Source of the DNA: Maniola hyperantus
Taxonomy: Eukaryota; Arthropoda; Insecta; Lepidoptera; Nymphalidae
DNA: 64,000 nt
Direction: 5' to 3'
Assembly (NCBI RefSeq): GCF_902806685.2
Contig: NC_048553.1
Coordinates: 5,315,099 to 5,379,098, forward strand
The first letter of the stretch is position 1. Every line of letters begins with the position of its first letter. A model generated the notes under the pieces. It was not told where the DNA came from. It saw only the letters and a program-made list of their open reading frames with translations, and searched no databases. The position numbers and the translations under genes were made by a program. This document shows positions 53,856 to 64,000 of this stretch, one piece after another.

Positions 53856-54274
53856 TTCAGTTTTAACAAAACTTCACATTTCCCTCAACAATTTGATGAT
53901 CAATATGATGATTTCAAGTAAAACTTTATCTTACAGCCATTTTAGTTATTATCTTATCAGGACAGGTAACCAAATACCTACCAGATAAATAATGTATATC
54001 TTGTCATACCTTTTATGTAGGTATTTTTTGAGAAAATAAAGAAAAATACTTTTGTTTTAGTCATTTATTTATAATTTACAATAGGTACAATAATCAATAT
54101 TAAAGTTGTGGAAGAATTGTTTGAAATATTAAGTATAAGAATGAAAAATATCATAGGTGTGATTTTAAATACAACTGGTACACGGCTCGGGCTACCTTTC
54201 ATACAATGTCTCTGAAATAGGCTCTCATTTTCACATTGTACCTACATACTGTTATTGTTAAATTGTCATCGTCT

Positions 54275-54560
54275 CAATTCTTAACCCATCACCAGCCCAC
54301 TACTGAGTATGGGGTCTCCTCTCAAAATGAGAAGTGTTTAGGCCATAGTCCACCATGCTGGTCAAGTAGAACTTAGCACACCTTTGAGAACATTACGGAG
54401 ACCTCTTAGGCATGCAAGTTCCCTCACGATGTTTACCTTCACCATATTATTGAAGTGCTTAAAATGCCCATATAACAGAAAAGTTAAGTGGTGGTGCCCA
54501 TGATTGAACCCCAGACCACCCAAATAGGAGGTTGAAGTCTTAACTGCAGGGCTATCACTG
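54275..54560 (-). repeat. tRNA-derived SINE copy, nearly full length
   Basis: Minus-strand B box (reverse complement of gtgcccatgattgaacccc near 54493-54511) and the agcccactactgagtatggg tail end. It has the same block order as the 280-563 copy. It lies between the two LITAF genes; the rest of 53856-56277 is AT-rich, probably including the 3' UTR of the second LITAF gene. Confidence 0.7.
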
Positions 54561-55012
54561 CAAATTTTTTGATATTGTACATTAAAGCCTTAAAAAACTT
54601 TGTGCAGCATCGATGGAGGAAAGGTTAAAATCAAATGTGGGCAAATAAAATTAAAATAATTGAAACAATAAATAAAAAAAATGCGTTAAGTACAATTTCA
54701 AAACTGTCAATAGGTATTTGCCCAGATTAAGATAGGTAGATGTTTTTATGAGTTTTAACAAGTTTTACAATTCAGATGCATTTAAATATGTATTATGCTT
54801 TATATTATGCATATTATACAATAAAAATTAATATTATAAAAAGAGCATAGGTAGATGACAATACTAATACTGCCAACAACAAGCTATTTTTAATCTTTAT
54901 GTTCCTTTGTTCCTTAATGTCAAACTAAAACCATACTAATCGCCCAATGTAAAAAGGTCTAACAAAGGATTGAAAGAAAAGCCTCTCATGAAAGGAATTC
55001 AAGAACCAAATT

Positions 55013-55060
55013 ACAATGTTGTTTTCTCCACTGAATTGACATTGGAGAAAACAACGTTGT
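55013..55060. repeat. Hairpin with 18-bp stem
   Basis: acaatgttgttttctcca pairs with tggagaaaacaacgttgt (one mismatch) around a 12-base loop, in the likely 3' UTR of the second LITAF gene. Confidence 0.65.
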
Positions 55061-55888
55061 TGAAAAAAAATGTGGGCAATATTGTTTTATAGGCCTGTTA
55101 ATTGCATGTAATTTTTGTTACTCCACACTTTTGAGAACAGTATCATATCACAGTATAATTATTATGTCAATTAGTTGTAAAATGTAACTATAAATACTAC
55201 TTCCCATGTTTTAATTTGTAATATTATACAGACAGAATGTTGGATGATTAGTATTGTTTAATAACAAATTTTTATTATGGACAGTAGCATTAAATTAAGG
55301 AAACTGAAACGATAAGTAAAACATGATTACATCCAGCTACACCTATTTTTAAAAAACTACATTTCCTGTATACAAAAATAGTGTCTTATTTACTAATACA
55401 TAATAATTTAAATTAAAACTATAATATAAATTGCAAAGTTCATAAAACACATTCAAAACTACACAGTACATACAAATTATTCATAAGAACTAACAAAAAG
55501 AATATTGGGTCACCATCCAAAATACACACTGGATTTATGGTGTTAAATACTAGAGTTTAATATTATAATAGGTAATAAAGATTTTGATTGAAGGCAAAAG
55601 GACCCATTTTTTAGTTTACACTAAAATACAAAAATAAATATTATAAAAATAAAATGGTATAATAGTACCTAATAAAAAATGTTACAAAAATAATTAAACT
55701 TGTAAGTATTACCATCATAAGTCCTTAACCCTCAACTTCATTAGCTTGTTATTTAAATTCACAAATGGCACCAGAGTACATTACATTTTAATATACAAAT
55801 CAGAATATATACATATGTAAACAATCAATAGGTAAACAAAATTTTAAACAAATCCACTATAAATTAATATGTTATGTAATATCTTAAT

Positions 55889-56104
55889 CAATATATATAT
55901 ATAAGGAAAACTGACTGACTGACTGATCGATCAACGCACAGTTCAAAATACTGGACGGATCAGGCTGTAATTTGGCATGCAGATAGCTATTATGACATAG
56001 ACATCTGCCAAGAAAGGATTTTTGAAGACTCAACCTCTAGCGTGGTAAAATAGGTTTTCAAAATTTGTGTCGTCCACACGGACGAAGTGCGGGAATAAGC
56101 TAGT
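55889..56104 (-). repeat. Helitron-like repeat, second subfamily
   Basis: ctgactgactgactgatcga at one end and cacacggacgaagtgcggga then ataagctag at the other. Close relative of 30320-30530. Confidence 0.6.
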
Positions 56105-56277
56105 TTATGAAGGATAAAATAATAAGTATAACATTATATTGTCATAGTTTCGTTTTTCGCAGATAGCACATAATTTTTCTTTAGATTTTGCATTATATCA
56201 TGCAATAATTACTTTAAAATAATTAAGTATATTCATATTGAGGGATATTTAATTTGTGTTAATATGAAAAAGTAAAA

Positions 56278-57296
56278 CTAACATTTGTTACTTTTTCCAA
56301 TGAAAGTGCTACAGTTGGGGCAGTAATGTTCAGCATCCTTGAAAGCATCGAAGCAATATGGTACAAGTCCGAGGCAGCACAATGAGCAGACCCTGTAAAT
56401 AACATTTTATTACAAGAAGCAGAATCTAAACTTTAAAAGCTTTGGTTATAAGATAAGCCATTACTGTCAGAAAATTGTCTTTGTGATATCATAGAACTAA
56501 CTGTTGCACTCACTCTGCGAATATGAGAAGCAGACATCAAATCTGACAAATTAATGAGTCCATAGGGTCTAGTACATAATATATCATTATGAACAGTGTC
56601 TTCCCATGCATGTCAGAATTTTTTCTACAATCTCTGTATGCAGACGGCCTTCGTGTACACTTTTTATTTAGACTGATATTATTAATTAACATTAAAAATA
56701 CTTATTCAAATAAAACTACTGTGTATTTTTAACAAATTATTACTTATTGAATAGAAGCAGGCGTTACTTTGCGGAAGTCCATGATATGCAATGAAATTTC
56801 ATTGCAAATTATTACTTAATTAAGTAGTGCAATAACTTTAGTTATCAAAGCCTTTGACAATCAAGTCTTTGAAATAGTATTACATCGGTACTTACATTGT
56901 AATCACACAAATAGATCCAGCAACCAGGTGAGTATGCCAGGCAGTTGTGTATGTAACTCTTGTGGTGACCACTTTGCCACAGTTGTAACAAGTTACAGTA
57001 GTGGGTTCACTGCCCACAGCTGGCGGCATCACCACTCCCACAGGCACCGATATACCCGGCGGCGGAGGTATATCGCCCGCTTGAGTCGGAATGTTGTTCA
57101 CTACAGGATGAGGGTAAACCCCCGGCGCAGTAAACTGCTTCGGCTGAAGAAACGCGCCCTCCGCAGGGGCAAAAGGCTCGCTTGGCGGTGCTACGAATCC
57201 GTACTGAGGGTTACCAACCACAGTGGCATAAGGTGGTGGAAGATCGTTTGGATTAGGGGGAGCACTTGAGGTATTGGGTGGTAAATTCGTAGCCAT
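56278..57296 (-). CDS. LITAF: LITAF-domain membrane protein, second of a tandem pair
   Basis: Two coding exons, 57296-56896 and 56392-56278, joined in phase (AT|G) to give 171 aa. The N-terminal two thirds is Pro-rich and holds a PPxY motif (DLPPPYATV, about residue 19), a known docking site for Nedd4-family ubiquitin ligases and ESCRT partners. The LITAF domain spans about residues 100-170: first half-site CYNCGKVVTTRV, then the hydrophobic hairpin HLVAGSICVITMVCSLCCLG. LVPYCFDAFKDAEHYCPNC follows with the second half-site, then a basic end. The four Cys in two CxxC knuckles bind one zinc and the hairpin dips into the cytosolic leaflet of late endosomes and lysosomes. The start codon is the first in frame. 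Its neighbour at 53014-53855 has the same intron position and exon 2 length, indicating tandem duplication. Confidence 0.95.
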
Positions 57297-57633
57297 GTTG
57301 AAGTGACACTAGAAGTCACTGATTATAATAGTGGTTTTATTTAGCACACTAACACTGAATTGTTTAATTAACTATAGCACTGCTGAATGGCAAATAAAAA
57401 GGCCCAAATCACAGTCGATTGAAAATAATTAATAAACAAACACTCAGCAAAGAAAATAGCTTGCAATATTTCGATTTTAGAATTATGATAAAGAAATGAT
57501 TCAATGTGATTCAATGATTACAGATTCAGGGAAAACAGGAAAATTATTGTAGAGTTGTTGACGTCATCCACAGACAAAGTTGCCATTCTGCTATCAAAAA
57601 AATGCACTAATAAACCCAACTTTCGAGTCTGGC

Positions 57634-57979
57634 AACGAAAGATGAGACTGGAAAAGCGCGGCAAATTTAAAAAATGTCAGGTAGTATCAGTATGGCAGCT
57701 CCAAAGAAGTTTGCTTATTTTGAAGTACTTGAAATATAAAATCCATGGGCAGCATCCAAGGGCAGCAGAAATTGGCATGACATGACAGACACTGAGATAC
57801 AGCATAACCCTGCTGGAATAACATTCGTGGGAATAACCTAATTTGATAGAATAGAAATAAAAAAGTAATTATTAATAAGTATCAAATTAGTTAGGTTATT
57901 CCATCTGTCATATTAATTTTGGAGCTGCTATACAGATATTTTTTAAATTTGCCGTGCTTTTCCAGTCTCATCTTTCGTT
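57634..57979. mobile_element. Fold-back element with nested inverted repeats
   Basis: aacgaaagatgagactggaa onward at the left is mirrored up to 57979, with about 65-bp arms broken by indels and a few mismatches. Inside, ggaataacctaatttgata (about 57830) is mirrored at about 57884-57901. It lies about 340 bases upstream of the second LITAF gene. Confidence 0.7.
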
Positions 57980-58655
57980 AGCACTCAAGTAGATTGTGCT
58001 ACAGTAAAAACGGGTACGATTGATCTAGTAGCGGGGTTTTTTTTGGATGCAACTAAAAACTTTTGCGTAAATACTTATGACTTTTGTGAAATTAAGTTTT
58101 CCTAAAAGTTGCTAAACAATAGGCTACTTGACACTTTTTTTAAGTTGGTCTTAAATGGTTAATATTTGTCCTATTATATCAAAAAAATTAACACTATATT
58201 TTTTTGCGCCCTAAAAACCGTAAAACTTTAATTTAAAAATATTTTTTTCTTAGACAGGTAAAAACACTGTCGGCCATGTTTGGCCGATAGATTATCTGTG
58301 CTCTGACGTCATGCATTTGTAAACAACAGCATAACCTCCCAAAGTTTAATAAACATGACTTCTATACTAGTTTACATGAAAAATATAGTAATTATCGTTA
58401 TTGTATCATCCAAGAATGTAAAAAACGCATCGATAAAGACCACAGGAAAGTTGTGAATTAGAGTGCCCAGTGAAATAAATATACGTAACACGCAAAGACT
58501 TGCTTAAAGGGATCCTATATGACTAACGACTTCAACCCAAATTTATTTTTGCAAAGATCACTTTGTTGTAAGTCTTACTTAATAACTTATTCAATTTATA
58601 ACGAGAAAACGATATTTTTTTACGTTTACTATGAGTTTTTAGAAATATATAAAAA

Positions 58656-58880
58656 CTAGCTTATGCTCGTGACTTCGCCCGCGTGGACTTCATAAATTTC
58701 AAACCTCCATTTAACCCACTCAGGGGTGGAATTTCAAAAAATCCTTTCCTAGTGGATACCTTCTCTTTACCTACAAAGAACACACCCACCAAATTTCATG
58801 TATCTAGGACCAGCTGTTTAGATGTTTAGGCTGTGCGTTGATATATAAGTTAGTCAGGATTCTAAATTTTATATATATGG
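58656..58880 (+). repeat. Helitron-like repeat
   Basis: Starts actagcttatgctcgtgact and ends ttttatatatatggatac. Intergenic. 57980-58655 and 58881-59283 hold no feature I can name beyond AT-rich sequence. Confidence 0.55.
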
Positions 58881-59283
58881 ATACTACGTTAGTCCCCGCG
58901 TGACATAGGGATGACATTTCTTTGTTTACATATTTACACTTTGTCACATCATGGCTGACAGCGTTTTCTGCGTTTCAAATAAAAATAAAAATTGTATTTT
59001 TTTAAATTGGATTTATATATCCATCCTGCGTTTTTAATAATTGTTATTGATATATTTCGTTGTCTTAAGCAAAATACTATAATAAATAATCATTTATTGG
59101 ACGAAATTAGATATGAGTCAAGTAGCCTATTTGCAATACAAAAAAAAGATAAAACCTCGTACCTACCTAATTGATTTTTAAATCGCATTTTTGTGCCATA
59201 ACAAAGTTACCATACCTTTTTGGGTAAGTTTGTGAATGGGACATTAATTTATACGGTAAATAGTGTTTTCTCCTGTGTTTCTC

Positions 59284-59544
59284 CTTCATCTTGATCAACC
59301 CGACCCGACTGGCTTCTCTTGTCTTCTCAGACTGAGAAAGGTTTGGCAAAGTGCGGATTGGCAGACTTCACACCTGTGAGAAAATTATGTTATGTTTAAT
59401 AGCCGTTAAAGCAAGTGATATTTAATTGTTTAAAACGTACATAGGTAAATCCCATAACTCGGAAAAGTTAGAGGTGCATGTCCGGGATCGAACCCGTGAC
59501 CTCCCGAGTAGGAGGCCAACGTCTTAACCACTAGACTATCACTG
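59284..59544 (-). repeat. tRNA-derived SINE copy
   Basis: Minus-strand B box (reverse complement of gtccgggatcgaacccgtga near 59479-59498) and the ctcccgagtaggaggccaac block. Best preserved 5' half of this family in the window. Confidence 0.75.
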
Positions 59545-60243
59545 TTATTTTCTTTCAAGAATGATCCGGAACCTACTTAGTTGCAGAAGGAACTTCCATT
59601 TCTGAGATTCTTTCAACGCTGTATGGTTAAATAACAATCTGGTTAGAGTGGGTGGTGGTTAAGTAACTGCATTGAGCCTGGCCGCGTTCGCGGCAGTAAA
59701 GAGCTTGCTACAAGACGCGCGGGCTTGTCGCATACGTTATTTCTATACAAACAATCTCGATAGAACGTGCAAGTGAAGGTTTCATCAACAGTTCTTTGAA
59801 AAATCTGAACCAACTCAACTTACCTATCAAAAGTTTTTTGCGGTGAACCGTGAAGTCTATAAGACCAAGTGCGTTCTCATTTATTTATATTTTACACTTA
59901 CTTAGTATTAAAGTTATGTAATTGGTTACCAACCTAAATTCTTCCGTTTCTTTACTTTCTTTACTTTGACGACGGCGTCGTAGGCAGTTGGTGTAGGGAT
60001 ATTGCAATACGGTAACTTCCTAATGAAGCAGTCATTCTAAGTGCCTAGGTGGTACCTAGTTTTCCCCGATTAAACTAAAAGTGCTTCGGTACAGTCGAGC
60101 AGATAAAATTAAATTGATCTCCTCAGAGACTAGCCATCTGCATTCTGCATGTGAGATAATAGGTATAGTGTACAAATATGTGCACAAGCACGGTGCAGTC
60201 TTTGTTTCCTTACTCTCATAAGTCATAGTCCAATGGATGGCAA

Positions 60244-60480
60244 TCAGACACAACCGGAGAGAGATCAGGCGCAGGGCCGTCGGCTTTATGTGCTCTCCGA
60301 AGCACGGGGATGAAACATCGCCAACACTAATTCCGGGCTAGTACTGACAGTTTATTGTCAGAAAAACTCAATACTTATCTAACTTTTTGGCTCAGCCGGG
60401 TGCCGGGAGTCGAACCTAGGCTAGGACCTTGTCATCCGCATTCAAAAGTCCGAACATGTTACACGAAATCAACGAGGTAT
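60244..60480 (-). repeat. Second type of tRNA-derived SINE
   Basis: gcgcagggccgtcggcttta, tgtgctctccgaagcacggg and a B-box-like block (reverse complement of gtgccgggagtcgaacctag near 60400-60419). A different family from the 280-563 SINE. Confidence 0.6.
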
Positions 60481-60802
60481 GCTGTAGATATTATAAAAAC
60501 CTAGAACATTTTAAATATTAAAAATTATACTACCTAAGAGATCAATGCACTGATTTTTTTTGATAAGTAGGTAAATGGTCAAAAATATTCGCATCCTGAA
60601 GTCAAGACACACAATCCGATCTTGACGGGCATATAAAGTGGCATAGAGATTGCTTACAACTTAGAGACTATTACTTACTTATCACGAGATTAGAGCATAA
60701 AGAAGAATTAGTAAGTATGAAAGGATTTTTGAACAACATAAAACTATCAGGACTAGGATTATATGAATAATAAAGTATAAACTATCTCACCCGCCTAGCT
60801 AT

Positions 60803-60978
60803 AAACTAGCTTGGGGGAAATTCCGAAAATCCTTTATTCGCGGGTATGCCTGCGATTACGTCCGCGTGGACTACATAAATCTCAAACCTCTAATTTACCC
60901 CTATAATAGCGGTTGAGTTTTCAAAAATCCTTTCTTAGCCGATGGCTAAGTCATATATCTAGCTATATTTAGTATGCT
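60803..60978 (+). repeat. Helitron-like repeat fragment
   Basis: actagcttgggggaaattcc then gcctgcgattacgtccgcgt, with the ataaatctcaaacctctaat block. Intergenic. Confidence 0.45.
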
Positions 60979-60981
60979 TAA

Positions 60982-61118
60982 GGTTGAGATAGCAATCGGG
61001 GTGGGGACGCCCCGCACACCCGCGCGTCATCCACGCTATCCCGCACGGTTAGCGTGGATGAAGCGCGGGTGTGCAAGGCGTCATCCACGCCTCATATCGA
61101 CCTGTCGCGTACTACATC
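60982..61118. mobile_element. GC-rich MITE, copy 3 of 3
   Basis: aggttgagatagcaatcggg at the left and catatcgacctgtcgcgtac at the right. The core is nearly palindromic (gcgtcatccacgctatcccg and its mirror). Relatives at 1521-1686 and 46634-46778. Confidence 0.7.
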
Positions 61119-61193
61119 TTCATGCTAAAAAAATAGCCTGATCCGTTTTATATATATATATATCTATACTACTATAGTCTATAGTTATACTAT

Positions 61194-61374
61194 ATAATAT
61201 TATAAAGAGGTAATGTCGTTAAGTTTGTTTGTAGGGGGTAATCTTTGGAACTACTGAACAGATTTTAAAAATTCTTTCACCTGTAGAAAGCTACATTATT
61301 CCTGAGTGACATAGGCTATACGGGATCTTTAAAAACCTAAATCTACGCGGGCGAAGCCCCGGGGATCAGCTAGT
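61194..61374 (-). repeat. Helitron-like repeat
   Basis: aatattataaagaggtaatg at one end and acgcgggcgaagccccgggg then atcagctagtc at the other. The gtttgtagggggtaatcttt block also occurs near 27785. A SINE tail fragment follows at 61834-61916. 61375-61833 and 61917-62399 show no gene. Confidence 0.55.
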
Positions 61375-62399
61375 CTTTATATAAAACCTTTTCCTTTTAC
61401 ATTGTAGAAACCTAACAAAATCTTTTAAGTTCATAGATATACATAAGTCAGTCAATCAATCTTTGGTATGAATAGATATGTATCAATATGTATGCATTTG
61501 CCGTGTTTCAACGTTATTATAACTATACTTTATATTTATGTCACGAATTCGGACATGTTCCACTGATCATTCCTCTTGATATTAAATGACTCACGGAAGT
61601 AAATCCGCTCTACCTTTCAAATCTTACGCAATTGGTGGGTAGGTACCACAGGTACACTATAATAGCTACTTGCTGCAAGAATAAGCATGAAAGTAGAGTT
61701 CCTTCCTACTTCAATACGCTTACTTAATAGTTTTAATATCAAATAATATTTTAAAAGTAAATACTTATATTAAAACTAGCTGATGCCCGTGTCATATCAG
61801 GATGATTTTTGTATGTATATTTATGCTAGAGACATTGGCCAAACTCTTCTCATTCTTAGAGGAAAGGAAACCCGTGTTCAGTAGTGAGCCGGCGATAAGC
61901 TGATCATGATGATGAATAGACATAATGTATTTAAAAATAATTAACAACACTAGTGAGATGCCATTTAAATAACTAGTGATTTGAGCACGAATTAAGTATA
62001 TGTATCAAGTTCGCTAGAGATACCTACAGGACTATGAGCGTTGATGTCTTTTCAATGGCGATTGCGAAGTACTAACTTTTTTTCGAAGGCTGTACTGCAT
62101 TAAATTACACTGCATTAAACTTCTAACAAAGTAATATATAAAGCCTTAATTTATGCACTTTTTTAATTTAATATAAGTATACCTACTTAGAATTTATTAG
62201 TATGTGAATTGTATCTAGTAAGTAATATCATGTAGGTACATTATTTAACAAAATCGTGAAATTGTGTGAAGAAAACTACTTAGATATATTTATAATTTAT
62301 AAGTACCTACCACGTATGACGTACCTACCTAACTCTGCAGTCACTATAATGCAACTTTGCTAACTTACTTAGCTATGTAGTACAATTTATATTATTTAA

Positions 62400-62885
62400 G
62401 ATGGGCAGGTCGCTTGTTTGAGATGCAACTTGTGTAGACACTTTAGCTGCATCCCACATTCAGGCGACCTCCTCTATGGCGGGTGCAGCGGCCATCAGCG
62501 CCGAACAGGCCAAGAGGCGCAAATATGAAAACCTCGATGGGAGCTTCGTATTCGTGCCTTTTGGTGTGGAGACCTTGGGGCCGTGGGGCCCGGGGGCTCG
62601 AGCTCTTTTTGAAGAAATTGCGAAAAGAGTTATCGAGTCAACCGGGGACCCGAGAGCTGGCAGCTACCTACCTTGGTCAAAGAATTAGTTTGGCCATCCA
62701 AAGGGGTAATGCTGGCAGCATCTTGGGTACAATGCCTCGCTGCGGTGGTCTCGATGAGGTTTTAGATTTAATTTAATTTATTTTAGTTTTAATTTAATGT
62801 TGTTTTTTTTTTTAGATTTAAGTTTATTAATAGTTTATTTGTTAACCATTGATAATAAAAGACGAAATGTCGTTAAAAAAAATTA
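62400..62885 (+). mobile_element. LINE ORF2 C-terminal end with frameshift and 3' UTR
   Basis: Translation from about 62425 reads CVDTLAASHIQATSSMAGAA, then FVPFGVETLGPWGPGARALF and a GDPRAGSYL stretch. After a frame change near 62668 it continues LGQRISLAIQRGNAGSILGT. This is the usual C-terminal tail of a non-LTR retrotransposon reverse transcriptase. The break coincides with a ctacctac direct repeat, as if four bases were duplicated. A 3' UTR ending aataaaagacgaaatgtcg and an A run (62877-62882) closes the copy. Apparently young but 5'-truncated and dead. Confidence 0.8.
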
Positions 62886-63016
62886 TATTATAAAACACGT
62901 ATCTACCTGTAAAGTTGAATCTTTTTAGATACGTAGTAAGTAGGTAGGTACCACCTAGTAGAAACATTAAACATATAATTTATTACTTATATGAAAATAT
63001 TTTTCTTTTGTTTCAG

Positions 63017-63307
63017 ATTCTGAAATAATTTTAATAAACTAGACCTGAAAGTTAATTAGAAAATCAATAATAGTCGGAGAATCAAAAATAACCATGTTTT
63101 GTATACGGTTAATACCGTAATCATATTTCCGAGTGAATATTTTACGAAAATATCCAGTGAATTACACTTTGAGGACAAGTGAACATGCGTGTGCGGAGGT
63201 TGTGCGTGGTGTGTTTGTGCGTCGCTCTCCTGCCTTGCGACGCGTTGCCGCCTGCAGCGCTCGGCGATGTTGTTGCCAATGCAGCAAGCAGTCTTAACTC
63301 CATGAAA
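63017..63307 (+). CDS. First coding exon of a secreted protein (partial gene)
   Basis: ATG at 63185 opens 41 codons that end in phase 0 at 63307 before a strong donor (aaa|gtaagta). The peptide MRVRRLCVVCLCVALLPCDA is a typical signal peptide (basic n-region, Cys/Val/Leu core), with likely cleavage after CDA or ALP. The mature start that follows is helical-looking (LGDVVANAASSLNSMK). A tttcttttgtttcag acceptor at 63016 suggests that 63017-63184 is 5' UTR of the same exon with another noncoding exon upstream. The remaining exons lie beyond the window. I do not recognise the family. A chance frame is possible, but signal peptide plus donor plus higher GC than its surroundings make a real exon likely. 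Confidence 0.55.
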
Positions 63308-64000
63308 GTAAGTACTCACATACTTTTAATAAGACTGCCTTTGCCAGCGACTTCGTCCGCGTGGATTTAGAAATACCTCAGTATGAAGTAAATTTATACT
63401 GAAGACTAATATAAACCACCAATTCACGGTTTTCAGATTTCCCCCCTAAAGTCTGCTATAAGACCTAACTACCTGCCATTCTAGGAAAACGGGAAGTACC
63501 CTGTAGGTTTCTTGACAGACACGACAGACATATACAGACAGACAACAATGTGATCCTATAAGCAGACACGACAGACATACAGACAGACAACAAAGTGACA
63601 CTATAAGGGTTCCGTTTTTCCTTTTGAGGTACGAAACCCTAAAAAGGATAAACCGTAAACGTCTTTTCTACATGTAGTTCCAAATGTGGCTTGGTAATTT
63701 GATCTAGAAGCACATACAGTTAAGCAGTTTACAGTAATGTCCTAAGCCTCGATCTCAAAGATATTTGGCAACGTGTGTCCGTTTGCGTGAATCACATAAC
63801 GCGAATTATTATGTAATTTTAAACGTTTGTTTGTACTGAGGCTTTTTGAAATCGTATTGTTTCTAAATTGCTTTATCAACCAGTTATAAACAATGTTTAT
63901 AATATTTAAAAAATCAGACAATTGCGAGTTAAACCCGCCAAGAGAGGGTTCCGTTATCCGTACGATAATTTAATATGTACTTGGTAAGTATGTATAATTT
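63308..64000. other. Intron of the partial gene, with repeats
   Basis: Holds a Helitron-like scrap (ccagcgacttcgtccgcgtg, 63335-63368), a reverse copy of the gggttccgta repeat (63471-63650, with the gacagacatacagacagaca run duplicated) and another fragment at 63916-63960. No second exon seen before the window ends. Confidence 0.5.

Overview
The window looks like nuclear DNA of a moth or butterfly. Genes are intron-rich with GT/AG splice sites. The AT-rich background carries many 'taggtaggtac'-like stretches, tRNA-derived SINEs, Helitron-like repeats (copies ending in GCGGGCATCAGCTAGT), LINE 3' ends and dozens of short inverted-repeat elements of the kinds typical of Lepidoptera. I cannot name the species. 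There are no bacterial, viral or CRISPR features.

Layout. 1-2640: repeats only. 2654-9438 (+): mtTFB2, the mitochondrial transcription initiation factor, 8 exons, 460 aa. 10875-18720 (-): aftiphilin, a clathrin/AP-1 trafficking adaptor, 5 exons, 1047 aa, convergent with mtTFB2. 19430-22513: a complete hAT DNA transposon with an apparently intact three-exon transposase (-), 17-bp terminal inverted repeats and a perfect 8-bp target duplication. It sits between the divergently transcribed aftiphilin and RRBP1 genes. 23663-46920 (+): RRBP1/p180, an ER-membrane ribosome-binding coiled-coil protein, 20 coding exons, 994 aa, its introns filled with repeats. 46921-52370: no recognisable gene; possibly a long 3' UTR plus three inverted-repeat elements. 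52371-52787 (+): Nxt1/p15, the mRNA export cofactor, one coding exon. 53014-53855 (-) and 56278-57296 (-): two LITAF-domain genes in tandem with the same intron position. The first contains a frameshift inside the LITAF domain. 57297-62885: repeats, ending in a LINE 3' end. 63185-63307 (+): first coding exon of an unidentified secreted protein that continues out of the window.

The genes do not form a pathway. They are housekeeping or trafficking genes: mitochondrial transcription, clathrin coats, rough ER, mRNA export and endosomal membrane proteins. All exon models were assembled by hand from splice consensus and reading phase. Every junction is in phase except within the first LITAF gene, where the break is real in this sequence. 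I found no clear evidence of an undescribed multi-gene system. The most notable items are the intact hAT element in the divergent promoter, the LITAF frameshift, several perfect long palindromes, and an inverted retroelement insertion with an 11-bp target duplication.
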